In this document: in pieces, positions 47,957-56,166 of the stretch
Position numbering within the stretch: position 1 is the stretch's first letter
Layout of the letters: every line of letters starts with the position of its first letter
DNA from: Peribacillus asahii
GTDB lineage: Bacteria > Bacillota > Bacilli > Bacillales > DSM-1321
Length of the DNA stretch: 64,000 nucleotides
Assembly (NCBI RefSeq): GCF_003570725.1
Contig: NZ_QWVS01000002.1
Coordinates: 248,001-312,000, forward strand
Reading direction: 5' to 3'
Program-made: the position numbers and the translations under genes
The notes under the pieces: model-generated
Databases searched by the model: none
What the model was told of the DNA's origin: nothing
What the model saw: only the letters and a program-made list of their open reading frames with translations

Positions 47957-47978
47957 CGAAATCGTCACCCTCTGTTTT
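47942..47978. terminator. Bidirectional terminator shared by ypuF and ribT
   Basis: AAAACAGAGG (to 47952) pairs with CCTCTGTTTT (47969-47978). The arms themselves supply T-runs on both strands. The ypuF stop (47954-47956) and ribT stop (47965-47967) both lie inside the loop. Confidence 0.9.
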
Positions 47979-48312
47979 CACACTTCCCTAGAAAAGCCCC
48001 CGTATACTCATTTGCTTTTAATTCTTTATCAGAATAAACCTCTTTTAAAGCTTGAATCATCGATTTTCCGACACCTTGTTGACGAAATGCAGGGTTAACA
48101 GATATATGATGAATCTCAATTGAATTCGTAAAAATTTCAGCTCCTACTAAACCGATAATGTCTTCATCTTTCCAAAGAAATAATTGCCAGTTTTCGTTCG
48201 TTTCATAATTCTTCATTGTTTGCTGAAGCTGTTTAATATCTCTTTCATCCGGCATAAAAGACAATAAACCCATAGCAAACTTCTCATACATCTTTTTATA
48301 CTTAATTAACAT
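47965..48312 (-). CDS. ribT: GNAT acetyltransferase RibT
   Basis: GNAT-fold acetyltransferase found with riboflavin synthesis genes in Bacillus; its acceptor is not established. It is 115 aa from ATG 48312. The acetyl-CoA loop reads ISVNPAFRQQGVGKSMIQAL (about 70-89), preceded by QLFLWKDEDIIGLVG. The usual ribDGBAH genes are not beside it here. Confidence 0.87.
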   Translation of the reverse strand: MLIKYKKMYEKFAMGLLSFMPDERDIKQLQQTMKNYETNENWQLFLWKDEDIIGLVGAEIFTNSIEIHHISVNPAFRQQGVGKSMIQALKEVYSDKELKANEYTGAFLGKCENRG

Positions 48313-48453
48313 ATTATCCCTCGTTACCAAATAACGTTTTGTTATTTACTTAATGATTTCGGCGATTCCGTTTCGCATTCAAGAGCTCATCTATGACATT
48401 ACTATCATACATAAAAATTCAATCTGTTTCAATATCCCCCAAATGTCCTTTAT

Positions 48454-48579
48454 CTACTGCTCAAACAGATTTGCCAAAATAGTAATTCTTTCCTTACTCC
48501 GCTTTAGATAATTACGTATAAAACGAGGGGTTCGTCTTCTAAAAATCATTTGATTAATCATATTATTGATAAATTTCAC
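48454..48579 (-). CDS. Possible small basic protein
   Basis: 41 codons from GTG 48579, which has AAGGAG 8 bases upstream. The product is very basic (QMIFRRRTPRFIRNYLKRSK) and has no membrane segment. I do not recognise it. It lies between ribT and ypuA, divergent from ypuA. Confidence 0.4.
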   Translation of the reverse strand: MKFINNMINQMIFRRRTPRFIRNYLKRSKERITILANLFEQ

Positions 48580-48687
48580 TTGCAATTCTCCTTGTCTTTT
48601 ACTACATTTGAGGAGTGAATTTAAATGATAAACAGAATGTTGCTTTTGTATAATACATTCGTCTATATAGACGAAGGAGGAAAAACA

Positions 48688-49563
48688 ATGAATCAAAAAC
48701 TAATGAAAAAGTGGTTTATTTTAACGATTATGCTTTGTATGCTTGCTCCATATAAAGCGTTCGCTGATGTAGCCGTTGGAGAAATGATTGTAACCCTTGG
48801 TGAAAATCTAACACCCGAACAAAAAAACACATTATTAGCAGAAATGAAGGCTCCACAAGATGTACAAACGATTACAGTTAGCAATGCGGAAGAACATGAA
48901 TATTTAGGAAGCTATATTTCAAAAGCCTTAATCGGTACAAAGGCGATTTCATCTTCTGCTGTAACATTCGAACAAGCTGGGACAGGATTAAAAGTCGAAT
49001 CGAAAAATATTAACTGGGTAACCGACGAAATGTATATTAATGCTTTAGCAACAGCTGGGGTAAAAGACGCTACAATTTATGTTACAGCCCCGATTCCGGT
49101 ATCTGGAACCGCTGCTTTAACAGGAATTATTAAAGCATATGAAGTTTCTTCTGATAAAGTAATTCCCGAAGATGTCAAACAAGCGGCAAATGAGGAAATG
49201 GTTACAACGGCAAAACTTGGCGATGAGATTGGTACAGAGCAGGCCGCTGCTTTAATGACAAAGATCAAAGAAGAAATGGCAGCCAATAAACCGGAAACAC
49301 CAGAGGAGCTTCGGACAATTATTGATTCCGCTGCTCAGGACCTTAATATCACCTTAACAGAAGAACAGGTTCAAAATTTACAAGATTTATTCAATAAATT
49401 AAAAGAATTAAATATTGATTGGAACGCTGTAGGCGATCAATTAACAAAAGCAAAAGAAAAACTGGATGTCTTCCTTGAATCGGAAGAAGGTAAATCTTTT
49501 ATTGATAAAATTAAAGAGGGATTTGCTAACTTAATCGAAGCAATTAAAGCGTTGTTCCAATAG
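48688..49563 (+). CDS. ypuA: Secreted DUF1002 protein YpuA
   Basis: 291-aa exported protein: signal peptide (about 1-23, cut near KAFADVA), then a DUF1002 domain (GLKVESKNINWVTDEMYINAL; APIPVSGTAALTGIIKAYE), and a helical C-terminus. I use ATG 48688, 6 bases after GGAGG; 21 upstream codons are unsupported. Function unknown. A strong terminator follows. Confidence 0.85.
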   Translation: MNQKLMKKWFILTIMLCMLAPYKAFADVAVGEMIVTLGENLTPEQKNTLLAEMKAPQDVQTITVSNAEEHEYLGSYISKALIGTKAISSSAVTFEQAGTGLKVESKNINWVTDEMYINALATAGVKDATIYVTAPIPVSGTAALTGIIKAYEVSSDKVIPEDVKQAANEEMVTTAKLGDEIGTEQAAALMTKIKEEMAANKPETPEELRTIIDSAAQDLNITLTEEQVQNLQDLFNKLKELNIDWNAVGDQLTKAKEKLDVFLESEEGKSFIDKIKEGFANLIEAIKALFQ

Positions 49564-49564
49564 G

Positions 49565-49590
49565 TTTATCCTGCACTTAACGCAATCACT
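49565..49590 (-). repeat. Half copy of the intergenic repeat
   Basis: On the minus strand GCGTTAAGTGCAGGATAAAC, matching the right half of copies A-C. The left half is not recognisable. Confidence 0.4.
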
Positions 49591-49625
49591 TACTTAATAA
49601 CGATGAAATTCTATAAATATTGCAC

Positions 49626-49669
49626 AAAAAGGATCGATCAGGCAAGCACTTGCCTGATCGATCTTTTTT
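49626..49669. terminator. Strong bidirectional terminator between ypuA and the lipoprotein gene
   Basis: GATCGATCAGGCAAG (49632-49646) pairs perfectly with CTTGCCTGATCGATC (49649-49663) over 15 bp with a 2-base loop, flanked by A5 and T6. Confidence 0.95.
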
Positions 49670-49713
49670 ATGATGCCTATATGTAAGCATCACGCCAGTT
49701 TCCTCTTAATATT

Positions 49714-50370
49714 TTAGAATTCAAGCTTAACCTTTTCAGCGTCACTTATTTTTTCTTCTTTTTCATTAAAAACATCGCTCGTCGTAATCTCAATGAAGTC
49801 AATTTTAGACTTTTTAATGATAAAACCTACATTCCCCTTTTTTGTTTCATTTGCTCCAATTTCTCCATTTAACTCTTCAAGGTAAATATCATCTTCCCAT
49901 GTCTTTTTTTCACCTGAACTTGTACTAACGATTGCCGCCGGTGCAAATTTAAGAGGTGTATCCGATGTATTCTTTATTTCTGCGAACATTTTCACAAAAT
50001 CAAACTCTTCGTCGTGTGTGTAAGAATGAAAGAAATCAATCAAACCGTAATCTGGTTTAAAATGAAGAATTTTTGCTTCTCTTATTGTCAATTCAATTGA
50101 ATCTATTTTGTATGTTTGGCTGTCATTTTTTATTGCCTGTAATGTTAATTCACCTCTTTTATCTCGAAAGGATTCCCCTACATCTTGTATGAATCTGTCA
50201 TCCGATACTTGAGGATTAAGAATATAATCATTATAGTAACTAGGAATTGTATTGGAGGAATTTGTTGTATCGGATTGATTTTCTGCAGCAACAGATTGTT
50301 CAGTATTGTTATTTGAACAACCTATTAGTAGAAGAGATAATGATATAAATAGAAAAATTGCTTTTTTCAT
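49714..50370 (-). CDS. Lipoprotein with DUF4352-like domain
   Basis: 218-aa predicted lipoprotein. The signal ends in the lipobox LLIGC (Cys near 18), followed by a Ser/Asn/Thr-rich linker and a beta-rich domain with VKMFAEIKNTSDTPLKFAPA, the style of DUF4352/DUF5067 immunoglobulin-like proteins. I cannot give a function. GGGAG precedes ATG 50370. It is between ypuA and phoA. Confidence 0.72.
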   Translation of the reverse strand: MKKAIFLFISLSLLLIGCSNNNTEQSVAAENQSDTTNSSNTIPSYYNDYILNPQVSDDRFIQDVGESFRDKRGELTLQAIKNDSQTYKIDSIELTIREAKILHFKPDYGLIDFFHSYTHDEEFDFVKMFAEIKNTSDTPLKFAPAAIVSTSSGEKKTWEDDIYLEELNGEIGANETKKGNVGFIIKKSKIDFIEITTSDVFNEKEEKISDAEKVKLEF

Positions 50371-50401
50371 ACTAGAGCTCCCATCCGTTTTTTACTAAAG
50401 A

Positions 50402-50431
50402 TTCCCATTGTTCAAAATATAACAATGGGAA
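50402..50431. terminator. Hairpin between phoA and the lipoprotein gene
   Basis: TTCCCATTGTT (50402-50412) and AACAATGGGAA (50421-50431), 11-bp perfect stem. T6 follows on the plus strand; on the minus strand, the direction of phoA, only TCTTT follows. Confidence 0.6.
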
Positions 50432-50528
50432 CTTTTTTATTGCAAAGTCTAGTCCATCCAAAATGAAAAGGAACGATTTTGAAGATTTTTATAACCCAAG
50501 GCTGATTAAGACATTTGTACGGTTGTTA

Positions 50529-51908
50529 TTATTTATCATTAATAACAACTTTAGATTTAAGTAAGTCAAAGATCATTTTAGCATGATCTGTATTATCGAC
50601 TTGTCCCGCAAATTTTTCACTTGATGGTCCGAAAGCATAGACTGGTACGTCTTCACCTGTATGTCCGCCAGTTGTCCATCCAGTGTGTGAACGTTCATTA
50701 AAAATGTTTTCAATGGCATTGTCGATGTTTGTATAGTTTTTAGTTTCAGCTGCAGTTTTAACAGATTGAATTTCTTTGTCCGTTAAATCGAGATCAATAT
50801 ATTGTTTTAATGTCCCCTCAACGCTTGCTCCATCTATAATTTGTTGAGCCATGAAATCAGGGGTGCGTTTTGCTGCTTTGATTGGTTTGCCAAACCAGTT
50901 ATAGATTCCGTCAGCACCAATTGAATAGCCCCCTGTAGAGTGGTCGGCAGTTGCAACAACTAGTGTATGCTTATCCTTTTTAGCAAATTCGATAGCTGCT
51001 TTAAATGCTTTTTCGAAGTCTTCCATCTCACTCATTGCACCAACGATATCGTTGTCATGTCCAGCCCAGTCAATTTGACTGCCTTCAACCATTAAGAAGA
51101 AACCGTCTTTATCTTGCTTTAAACGATCAATTGCTGATTGTGTCATGTCCTCTAATGATGGTATATCTTTTTCACGGTCAATCATTTTAGGCATACCGGT
51201 TGGAGCGAATAAACCAAGAATTTGTTCATCCTTATTCTTTAATAAATCGTCACGATTTGTCACATAGCTATATCCATCTTTTTTAAACTCATTTACAAGA
51301 TTTCGATCTTGACGTATAAAAAGATCTGTTCCTCCGCCTAACAGAACATCTACTTTATGTTTTCCGTTAATTAGCTCGTCATAATAATCATCAGCAATGG
51401 CATTCATATTTTTACGGCTAATATCATGTGAACCAAATGAAGCAGGTGTAGCGTGAGTAATTTCTGATGTTGCAACAAGTCCCGTTGCTTTTCCTTTTTC
51501 TTTTGCTGCTTCTAAAACCGTTTTCACTTTTGTTTTGTCATTATCCACCGCAATGGCATTGTTGTACGTTTTAATACCAGCTGACATAGCCGTTGCTGCC
51601 GAAGCTGAATCTGTTACATTTTGAGCTGGATCTTCTGGGTATGTCATTTGCTGACCTACTAAATATTGATCAAAAGTCGTTTTTTCTGCAAATTTTGTAG
51701 CAGGATCATCTTTAAGGTAACGATGCGCCGATGTATAAGATACACCCATTCCATCTCCAATAAGGAAAATGACATTTTTCACTTTAGCCTTATTTTGATT
51801 TTTCCCTTTTGCTTCAGCAGTTGAAACAGATCCCGTAAAACTTGTAAAAGCTAATGATGAAACGACTGCAAAAGGTAATAGTTTCTTTTTAAAATTTTTA
51901 TTAAACAT
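50529..51908 (-). CDS. phoA: Alkaline phosphatase, secreted
   Basis: Releases phosphate from organic phosphomonoesters outside the cell. It is 459 aa from ATG 51908: signal peptide (about 1-35, ending STAEAKG), then the alkaline phosphatase domain. The Ser nucleophile is in VTDSASAATAMSAG, with metal ligands in FLIGDGMG, HATPASFGSHD, VEGSQIDWAGHDND, ATADHSTGG and HTGEDVPVY. I start at 51908, with GGAGGG upstream. Bacillus has PhoA and PhoB paralogs; I cannot tell which. A Pho box precedes it. Confidence 0.93.
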   Translation of the reverse strand: MFNKNFKKKLLPFAVVSSLAFTSFTGSVSTAEAKGKNQNKAKVKNVIFLIGDGMGVSYTSAHRYLKDDPATKFAEKTTFDQYLVGQQMTYPEDPAQNVTDSASAATAMSAGIKTYNNAIAVDNDKTKVKTVLEAAKEKGKATGLVATSEITHATPASFGSHDISRKNMNAIADDYYDELINGKHKVDVLLGGGTDLFIRQDRNLVNEFKKDGYSYVTNRDDLLKNKDEQILGLFAPTGMPKMIDREKDIPSLEDMTQSAIDRLKQDKDGFFLMVEGSQIDWAGHDNDIVGAMSEMEDFEKAFKAAIEFAKKDKHTLVVATADHSTGGYSIGADGIYNWFGKPIKAAKRTPDFMAQQIIDGASVEGTLKQYIDLDLTDKEIQSVKTAAETKNYTNIDNAIENIFNERSHTGWTTGGHTGEDVPVYAFGPSSEKFAGQVDNTDHAKMIFDLLKSKVVINDK

Positions 51909-51939
51909 TTTTTCCCTCCCCCTATTGTCTACAAGTTTT

Positions 51940-51993
51940 ATCATATTTTACTAGTATTAAGGGCTTGTTAAGGAAAGGTTCAGATATTGTAAA
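51940..51993 (-). promoter_or_regulatory. PhoP-dependent promoter of phoA (Pho box)
   Basis: Minus strand: TTTACA (51988-51993), TGAACC (51977-51982), TTAACA (51966-51971) and TTAATA (51955-51960), each separated by exactly 5 bases, so an 11-base period. The -10 TATGAT (51940-51945) is 9 bases further on. This is the known PhoP-box architecture. Confidence 0.85.
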
Positions 51994-52056
51994 ATACATA
52001 ACTCAATTCGGACAATAGTTATTTTCCAGATTTAGATTTAATCAAATTTATATATA

Positions 52057-52088
52057 CAAAAAAGTACACCACTATATCGTGATGTACT
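52057..52088 (-). terminator. Terminator after lysA
   Basis: GTACACCAC (52064-52072) pairs with GTGATGTAC (52079-52087) with one wobble; T6 follows on the minus strand. It lies 55 bases past the lysA stop. Confidence 0.85.
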
Positions 52089-52142
52089 AAATTATTATTA
52101 AAGTGTATGTGTTCGAGTACGTTTCTTTTTTGATAGACTATA

Positions 52143-53465
52143 TTATTTACAATCGACCACTTCATGAAGAGCCAAATCAAGACGAACAAGATCTTCATAT
52201 GTTTCACGCTTAATGACTAAACGGGCTTCCCCATTCTCTACAAACACAACAGCTGGTCTTGGAATCCGGTTATAGTTATTCGCCATACTATAGCCATAAG
52301 CTCCTGTACAGAAAACAGCTAACACATCGCCGCGGCCTGATTTCGGTAAAGGTAAATCCCAAATTAGCATATCGCCGCTTTCGCAGCATTTACCCGCAAT
52401 TGCGACCGTTTCTTCTACTTCATCTAATGGACGATTGGCTAAAACAGCATCATATTTTGCTTCGTATAAAGCCGGACGGATATTATCGCTCATTCCTCCA
52501 TCAACCGCTAAATACTTTCTTACTTCTGGAACTTCTTTTTCTGAGCCAACTTGATATAAAGTCACACCAGCATCGCCGACTAATGAACGGCCTGGCTCAA
52601 TCCAGATTTCCGGCATTGTTAAATCTGAATCTGCAATTTGCGCTTGCACTTCACGCACAATTTCTTCTACATATTGTGAAGCTGGTAGTGGTTCGTCTTC
52701 CTCTGTATAACGAATGCCAAAACCACCGCCTAAGTTCAATACCGTTGGCTGATAGTCAAAAGCTGCCTGCCAATTTCTCAATTGACCGATAATCTTTTGA
52801 GCAGCTAGTATAAAGCCTGTTGTTTGGAAGATTTGAGAGCCGATATGACAATGTAAGCCTAACACTTCAATCCAATTACTTTTTAACGCTTGGCGTAATG
52901 CAGATTCCGCTTGTCCATTCATTAAATCAAAGCCAAACTTAGAATCTTCCTGACCTGTTAAAATATAATCATGCGTATGCGCTTCAATCCCTGGCGTCAC
53001 ACGAAGTAAGATCTTCACCTTTTGTTCGCGCTTTGCACAAATTTCTTCTAATAACTCAAGTTCAGAAAGATTATCTACGACGATACAGCCAATTTGATAG
53101 TCTAACGCCATATGTAGCTCTTCTTCACTTTTGTTATTCCCATGGAAATGAATGCGATCTGTTGGAAAATTCGCTTTAATCGCTGTATATAGCTCTCCTC
53201 CAGATACAACATCTAACGATAAACCTTCTTGCTCTGCAACTTGAATCATAGCAATCGATGAGAATGCTTTACTTGCATAAGCAACCTGCGCTGCAATTCC
53301 TAATTCCTCAAACGTCTTTTTAAACCCTCTTGCTCGTTCGCGAACTAGCGCTATATCATACACGTATAACGGTGTTCCATATTGTTTCGTAAGTTCAATC
53401 GTATCGACCCCGCCAATCTCAAGATGTCCTAAGTCATTGACGCGCCCAGTTCCGTACAAATGCAT
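52143..53465 (-). CDS. lysA: Diaminopimelate decarboxylase
   Basis: PLP enzyme converting meso-diaminopimelate to lysine, the last step of lysine synthesis. It is 440 aa. The PLP Lys is in VAYASKAFSS (about 57-66). Other motifs are HCHIGSQ, NLGGGFGI, WIEPGRS and KCCESGD. The order spoVAF then lysA is the normal Bacillus one. Confidence 0.96.
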   Translation of the reverse strand: MHLYGTGRVNDLGHLEIGGVDTIELTKQYGTPLYVYDIALVRERARGFKKTFEELGIAAQVAYASKAFSSIAMIQVAEQEGLSLDVVSGGELYTAIKANFPTDRIHFHGNNKSEEELHMALDYQIGCIVVDNLSELELLEEICAKREQKVKILLRVTPGIEAHTHDYILTGQEDSKFGFDLMNGQAESALRQALKSNWIEVLGLHCHIGSQIFQTTGFILAAQKIIGQLRNWQAAFDYQPTVLNLGGGFGIRYTEEDEPLPASQYVEEIVREVQAQIADSDLTMPEIWIEPGRSLVGDAGVTLYQVGSEKEVPEVRKYLAVDGGMSDNIRPALYEAKYDAVLANRPLDEVEETVAIAGKCCESGDMLIWDLPLPKSGRGDVLAVFCTGAYGYSMANNYNRIPRPAVVFVENGEARLVIKRETYEDLVRLDLALHEVVDCK

Positions 53466-53510
53466 CTTTGTTCCACCTTTCTCCCTTTAAAAAGCGATGT
53501 CGTATAACAA

Positions 53511-53571
53511 ATGAGGCAGACCTATAAAAGAACCAAATCGAATCTTGGCTCAATTCTATAGTCAGCCTCAT
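53511..53571 (-). terminator. Probable terminator after spoVAF
   Basis: ATGAGGC (53511-53517) and GCCTCAT (53565-53571), extended by ATAGAC/GTCTAT-like pairing, then TTTGTTATA on the minus strand. Located 60 bases past spoVAF. Confidence 0.55.
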
Positions 53572-53630
53572 GTTATTTCAGCTTTCGCGCTTTTCGAATA
53601 AAATTAAATTACCATAACTTTTCGACAACA

Positions 53631-55121
53631 TCAACCATTAGATTCAGGTGGCTGGCGATACTTATCTCGCGGATGCACAACACTCGGTCTTAGGATGGAG
53701 CCTGGAACTGGTCTTCTAAATAAAATATGAGAAAAAGCTTTTGGATTAAAAGGTAAAAATGGCCATAGATATGGTGTGTTAAATGCCTTTATACCCGCTA
53801 TCAAAATAAAGTATAAAGCGAAACCTATCATTAAACCCGGCACCTTAAATATGGCGACTAAAGCAAGTATGGCTAAGCGGGCCATTTTATTGGCAACCCC
53901 TAGTTCATAACTTGGTGTCACAAATGTACCTACCGTTGCTACGGAGGCATATAGAATCACTTCAGGAACAAATAATCCAACGTCTATCGCAATTTGCCCG
54001 ATTAATACGGCTGCAACTAAGCCCATTGCGGTTGCAAGTGAGGTCGGAGTATGTATGGCGGCCAATCGTAAAAATTCAATCCCTATTTCAGCTATAAAAA
54101 TTTGTACAACAATCGGAATTTTCGTTTTATCATTCGGTCCGATAAATTCCAGCTTTTCTGGTAATAGTCCTGGGTCAAGAACAAATAAAAACCAAACTGG
54201 CAGTAAAAATAATGAGGCTGCAATTCCTATGAAACGCATCCATCGAACAAATGTCCCTACCGCTGGAGACTGCCTAAATTCTTCAACATGCTGCATATGA
54301 TGAAAAATCGTTGTCGGTACTAAGATAACACTCGGTGAAGTATCAACATAGACTACAACATGACCTTCTAAAAGATGGGCAGCTGCTATATCTGCTCGTT
54401 CTGTATAACGAATAAGCGGATAAGGATTGTAGCTCTGCCTCACGATAAATTCCTCTACGGTTTTATCAGCCATCGGCAAACCGTCCAATTTAATGCTATT
54501 CAATTCCTTACGAATAACATCTATTAAATCAGCATCTGCAAGGCCATCTATATAAGCAAGTGCGACGTCTGTTTTAGATCTTTCACCTACTTTTAACATT
54601 TCAAAGCGCAGTCTTTCATCTCGAATTCTTCTTCTTGTTAATGCGGTATTAATCACAATATTTTCAATAAAGCCATCACGCGATCCACGAACTACTTTTT
54701 CTGTGTCTGGCTCATCCGGCTGACGACCCGGATAAGTTCTGACATCTACCACATATCCTATTGGTGTCCCGTCAACCACGATGACAATTAAACCTGAGAG
54801 AACTTGATCAACAAGTTCATCCATCGTCTCAATCGGTGTAACCTGTTGGTGAGTAATTCTGTTTTCTACGATTTCTGCTACTTTCGATGTTGCACGTTCT
54901 GTATCATTACAATCCACCAATTCTTCTAGAATCTCAACAATCAAAGCCGAATCGACGAGACCCGTTACATAATACATATGAACATCTTTCTTTAAAATCT
55001 TTATCTTTCTTACGCCTATATCATAACTTTTACCCAGCCCTACTCTTTCTTTCATATAGGCTTCTACATCTGATACTTTACTAGAAATCGGTATCATGTT
55101 CTTTTTGCTTTCTGAACTCAT
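53631..55121 (-). CDS. spoVAF: Stage V sporulation protein AF
   Basis: GerA-family membrane protein of the spore inner membrane, accessory to the SpoVA dipicolinate channel and germination. It is 496 aa: soluble N-terminal domain (about 1-290), then about five helices (about 300-450), and a Pro-rich tail. Motifs such as [33 protein letters not shown] and [14 protein letters not shown] are typical. The start ATG 55121 has AAGGAG 8 bases upstream, and the gene overlaps spoVAEa by 41 bases. Confidence 0.93.
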   Translation of the reverse strand: MSSESKKNMIPISSKVSDVEAYMKERVGLGKSYDIGVRKIKILKKDVHMYYVTGLVDSALIVEILEELVDCNDTERATSKVAEIVENRITHQQVTPIETMDELVDQVLSGLIVIVVDGTPIGYVVDVRTYPGRQPDEPDTEKVVRGSRDGFIENIVINTALTRRRIRDERLRFEMLKVGERSKTDVALAYIDGLADADLIDVIRKELNSIKLDGLPMADKTVEEFIVRQSYNPYPLIRYTERADIAAAHLLEGHVVVYVDTSPSVILVPTTIFHHMQHVEEFRQSPAVGTFVRWMRFIGIAASLFLLPVWFLFVLDPGLLPEKLEFIGPNDKTKIPIVVQIFIAEIGIEFLRLAAIHTPTSLATAMGLVAAVLIGQIAIDVGLFVPEVILYASVATVGTFVTPSYELGVANKMARLAILALVAIFKVPGLMIGFALYFILIAGIKAFNTPYLWPFLPFNPKAFSHILFRRPVPGSILRPSVVHPRDKYRQPPESNG

Positions 55122-55683
55122 AGTTACCGCTCCTTTCTAATATGATTTCCACAGCCATTCTCGTAATCGGTGCACCCTTTTTATAATCATCTCGATGTGA
55201 CATTTTGCCAATATCTCCAATCCCAACGACAATAGGTGCCTTCAACTCATCTATTATATAAACAGTGTCCCCTGTAATTTTCCCTAATTCAAATTCCTCT
55301 ACTCCATACTTATCGACTCCATTCGGTGTTAAATTGCCATCACGGTCAATACATACATCTACCTTCGTCCATTCCTCCCTTCTCGTTTTTGAGGCAACCG
55401 CAATAATGCCCAGAACTTCAATGGAAGGATCATTAGCAACATAGCGCATTGCCCGTTCACCAGCGCCTTCTCCTACATAGCCGCTATCATCAAACATTAC
55501 TAATACGGGATCATTCTTTGCTTGTTGAATAAGGCGAACAAGTTCTGCTCCAGAACAAGTAGTTGGATTTCCTTGTGACATCGAAATACAGCGACCTCCA
55601 ATTTCACGAGCAACAAGCTCTATAGCCCTTTTTGCATAAATATCGCCGTCTGTTATCAAAATCACTTTTCTCTTCTGTCCCAT
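55081..55683 (-). CDS. spoVAEA: Stage V sporulation protein AEa
   Basis: Soluble SpoVA protein of 200 aa. It begins [22 protein letters not shown], then [33 protein letters not shown] and [21 protein letters not shown], all typical of SpoVAEa. I start at ATG 55683, with AAAGGAAGA upstream. It follows spoVAB directly, with 30 bases between; in B. subtilis spoVAC, AD and AEb would lie there. The gene's frame extends past the start of spoVAF. Confidence 0.92.
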   Translation of the reverse strand: MGQKRKVILITDGDIYAKRAIELVAREIGGRCISMSQGNPTTCSGAELVRLIQQAKNDPVLVMFDDSGYVGEGAGERAMRYVANDPSIEVLGIIAVASKTRREEWTKVDVCIDRDGNLTPNGVDKYGVEEFELGKITGDTVYIIDELKAPIVVGIGDIGKMSHRDDYKKGAPITRMAVEIILERSGNYEFRKQKEHDTDF

Positions 55684-55713
55684 CCAATGTCTTCCTTTCA
55701 GTACCAAGTTCCT

Positions 55714-56166
55714 TTATAAATCCACATAATAAATCCACTGAAATAAGGAGCCAATGATTTTCCCCAACACAAGCGCCATCATTAAATAAATGACTTTTTC
55801 TTGAATGCCCATTCGTTTAGCAAGAATCGGAAATACATTTAACACCTCTGTTAATGCAGCCGCCAGCATACCGTTGAAAATGCCATCTGCAAGACCAATC
55901 GGCACCAACAGCCACTTCGTCCAAAAAAGCTTAACTTCTTGCAACCCAAGCCACGTCCCAATCACAACGCCTGCAATAATAGCCGCTTCATAATAATGAA
56001 TAAACTGCATCGTTTTTGTAAGCTGAGTTAATCTCGGAATAACTCCTAACACGGTTACAAATGCTACAAAGCCCGCTCCAACCGCAAAACCGCTCGCAAG
56101 ACCAATAAAGAGACCGAATACAACTTTACCGGTTATCAAGATGACGATTACTTTCCTTATTTTCAT
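55714..56166 (-). CDS. spoVAB: Stage V sporulation protein AB
   Basis: Small membrane protein of the SpoVA complex. The reading is up to 150 aa with four or five helices. Motifs GLASGFAVGAGFVAFVTVLGVIPRLTQL and GLADGIFNGMLAAALTEVLN match SpoVAB. The start is uncertain: ATG 56166 lies 41 bases inside spoVAA with no ribosome site, while an in-frame TTG at 56139 gives a length nearer B. subtilis. It is cotranscribed with spoVAA. Confidence 0.9.
   Translation of the reverse strand: MKIRKVIVILITGKVVFGLFIGLASGFAVGAGFVAFVTVLGVIPRLTQLTKTMQFIHYYEAAIIAGVVIGTWLGLQEVKLFWTKWLLVPIGLADGIFNGMLAAALTEVLNVFPILAKRMGIQEKVIYLMMALVLGKIIGSLFQWIYYVDL

Noticed and set aside
52019-52207. Minus-strand 62-codon ORF across the lysA terminator
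   Set aside because: It runs through the terminator hairpin and overlaps lysA; no ribosome site.
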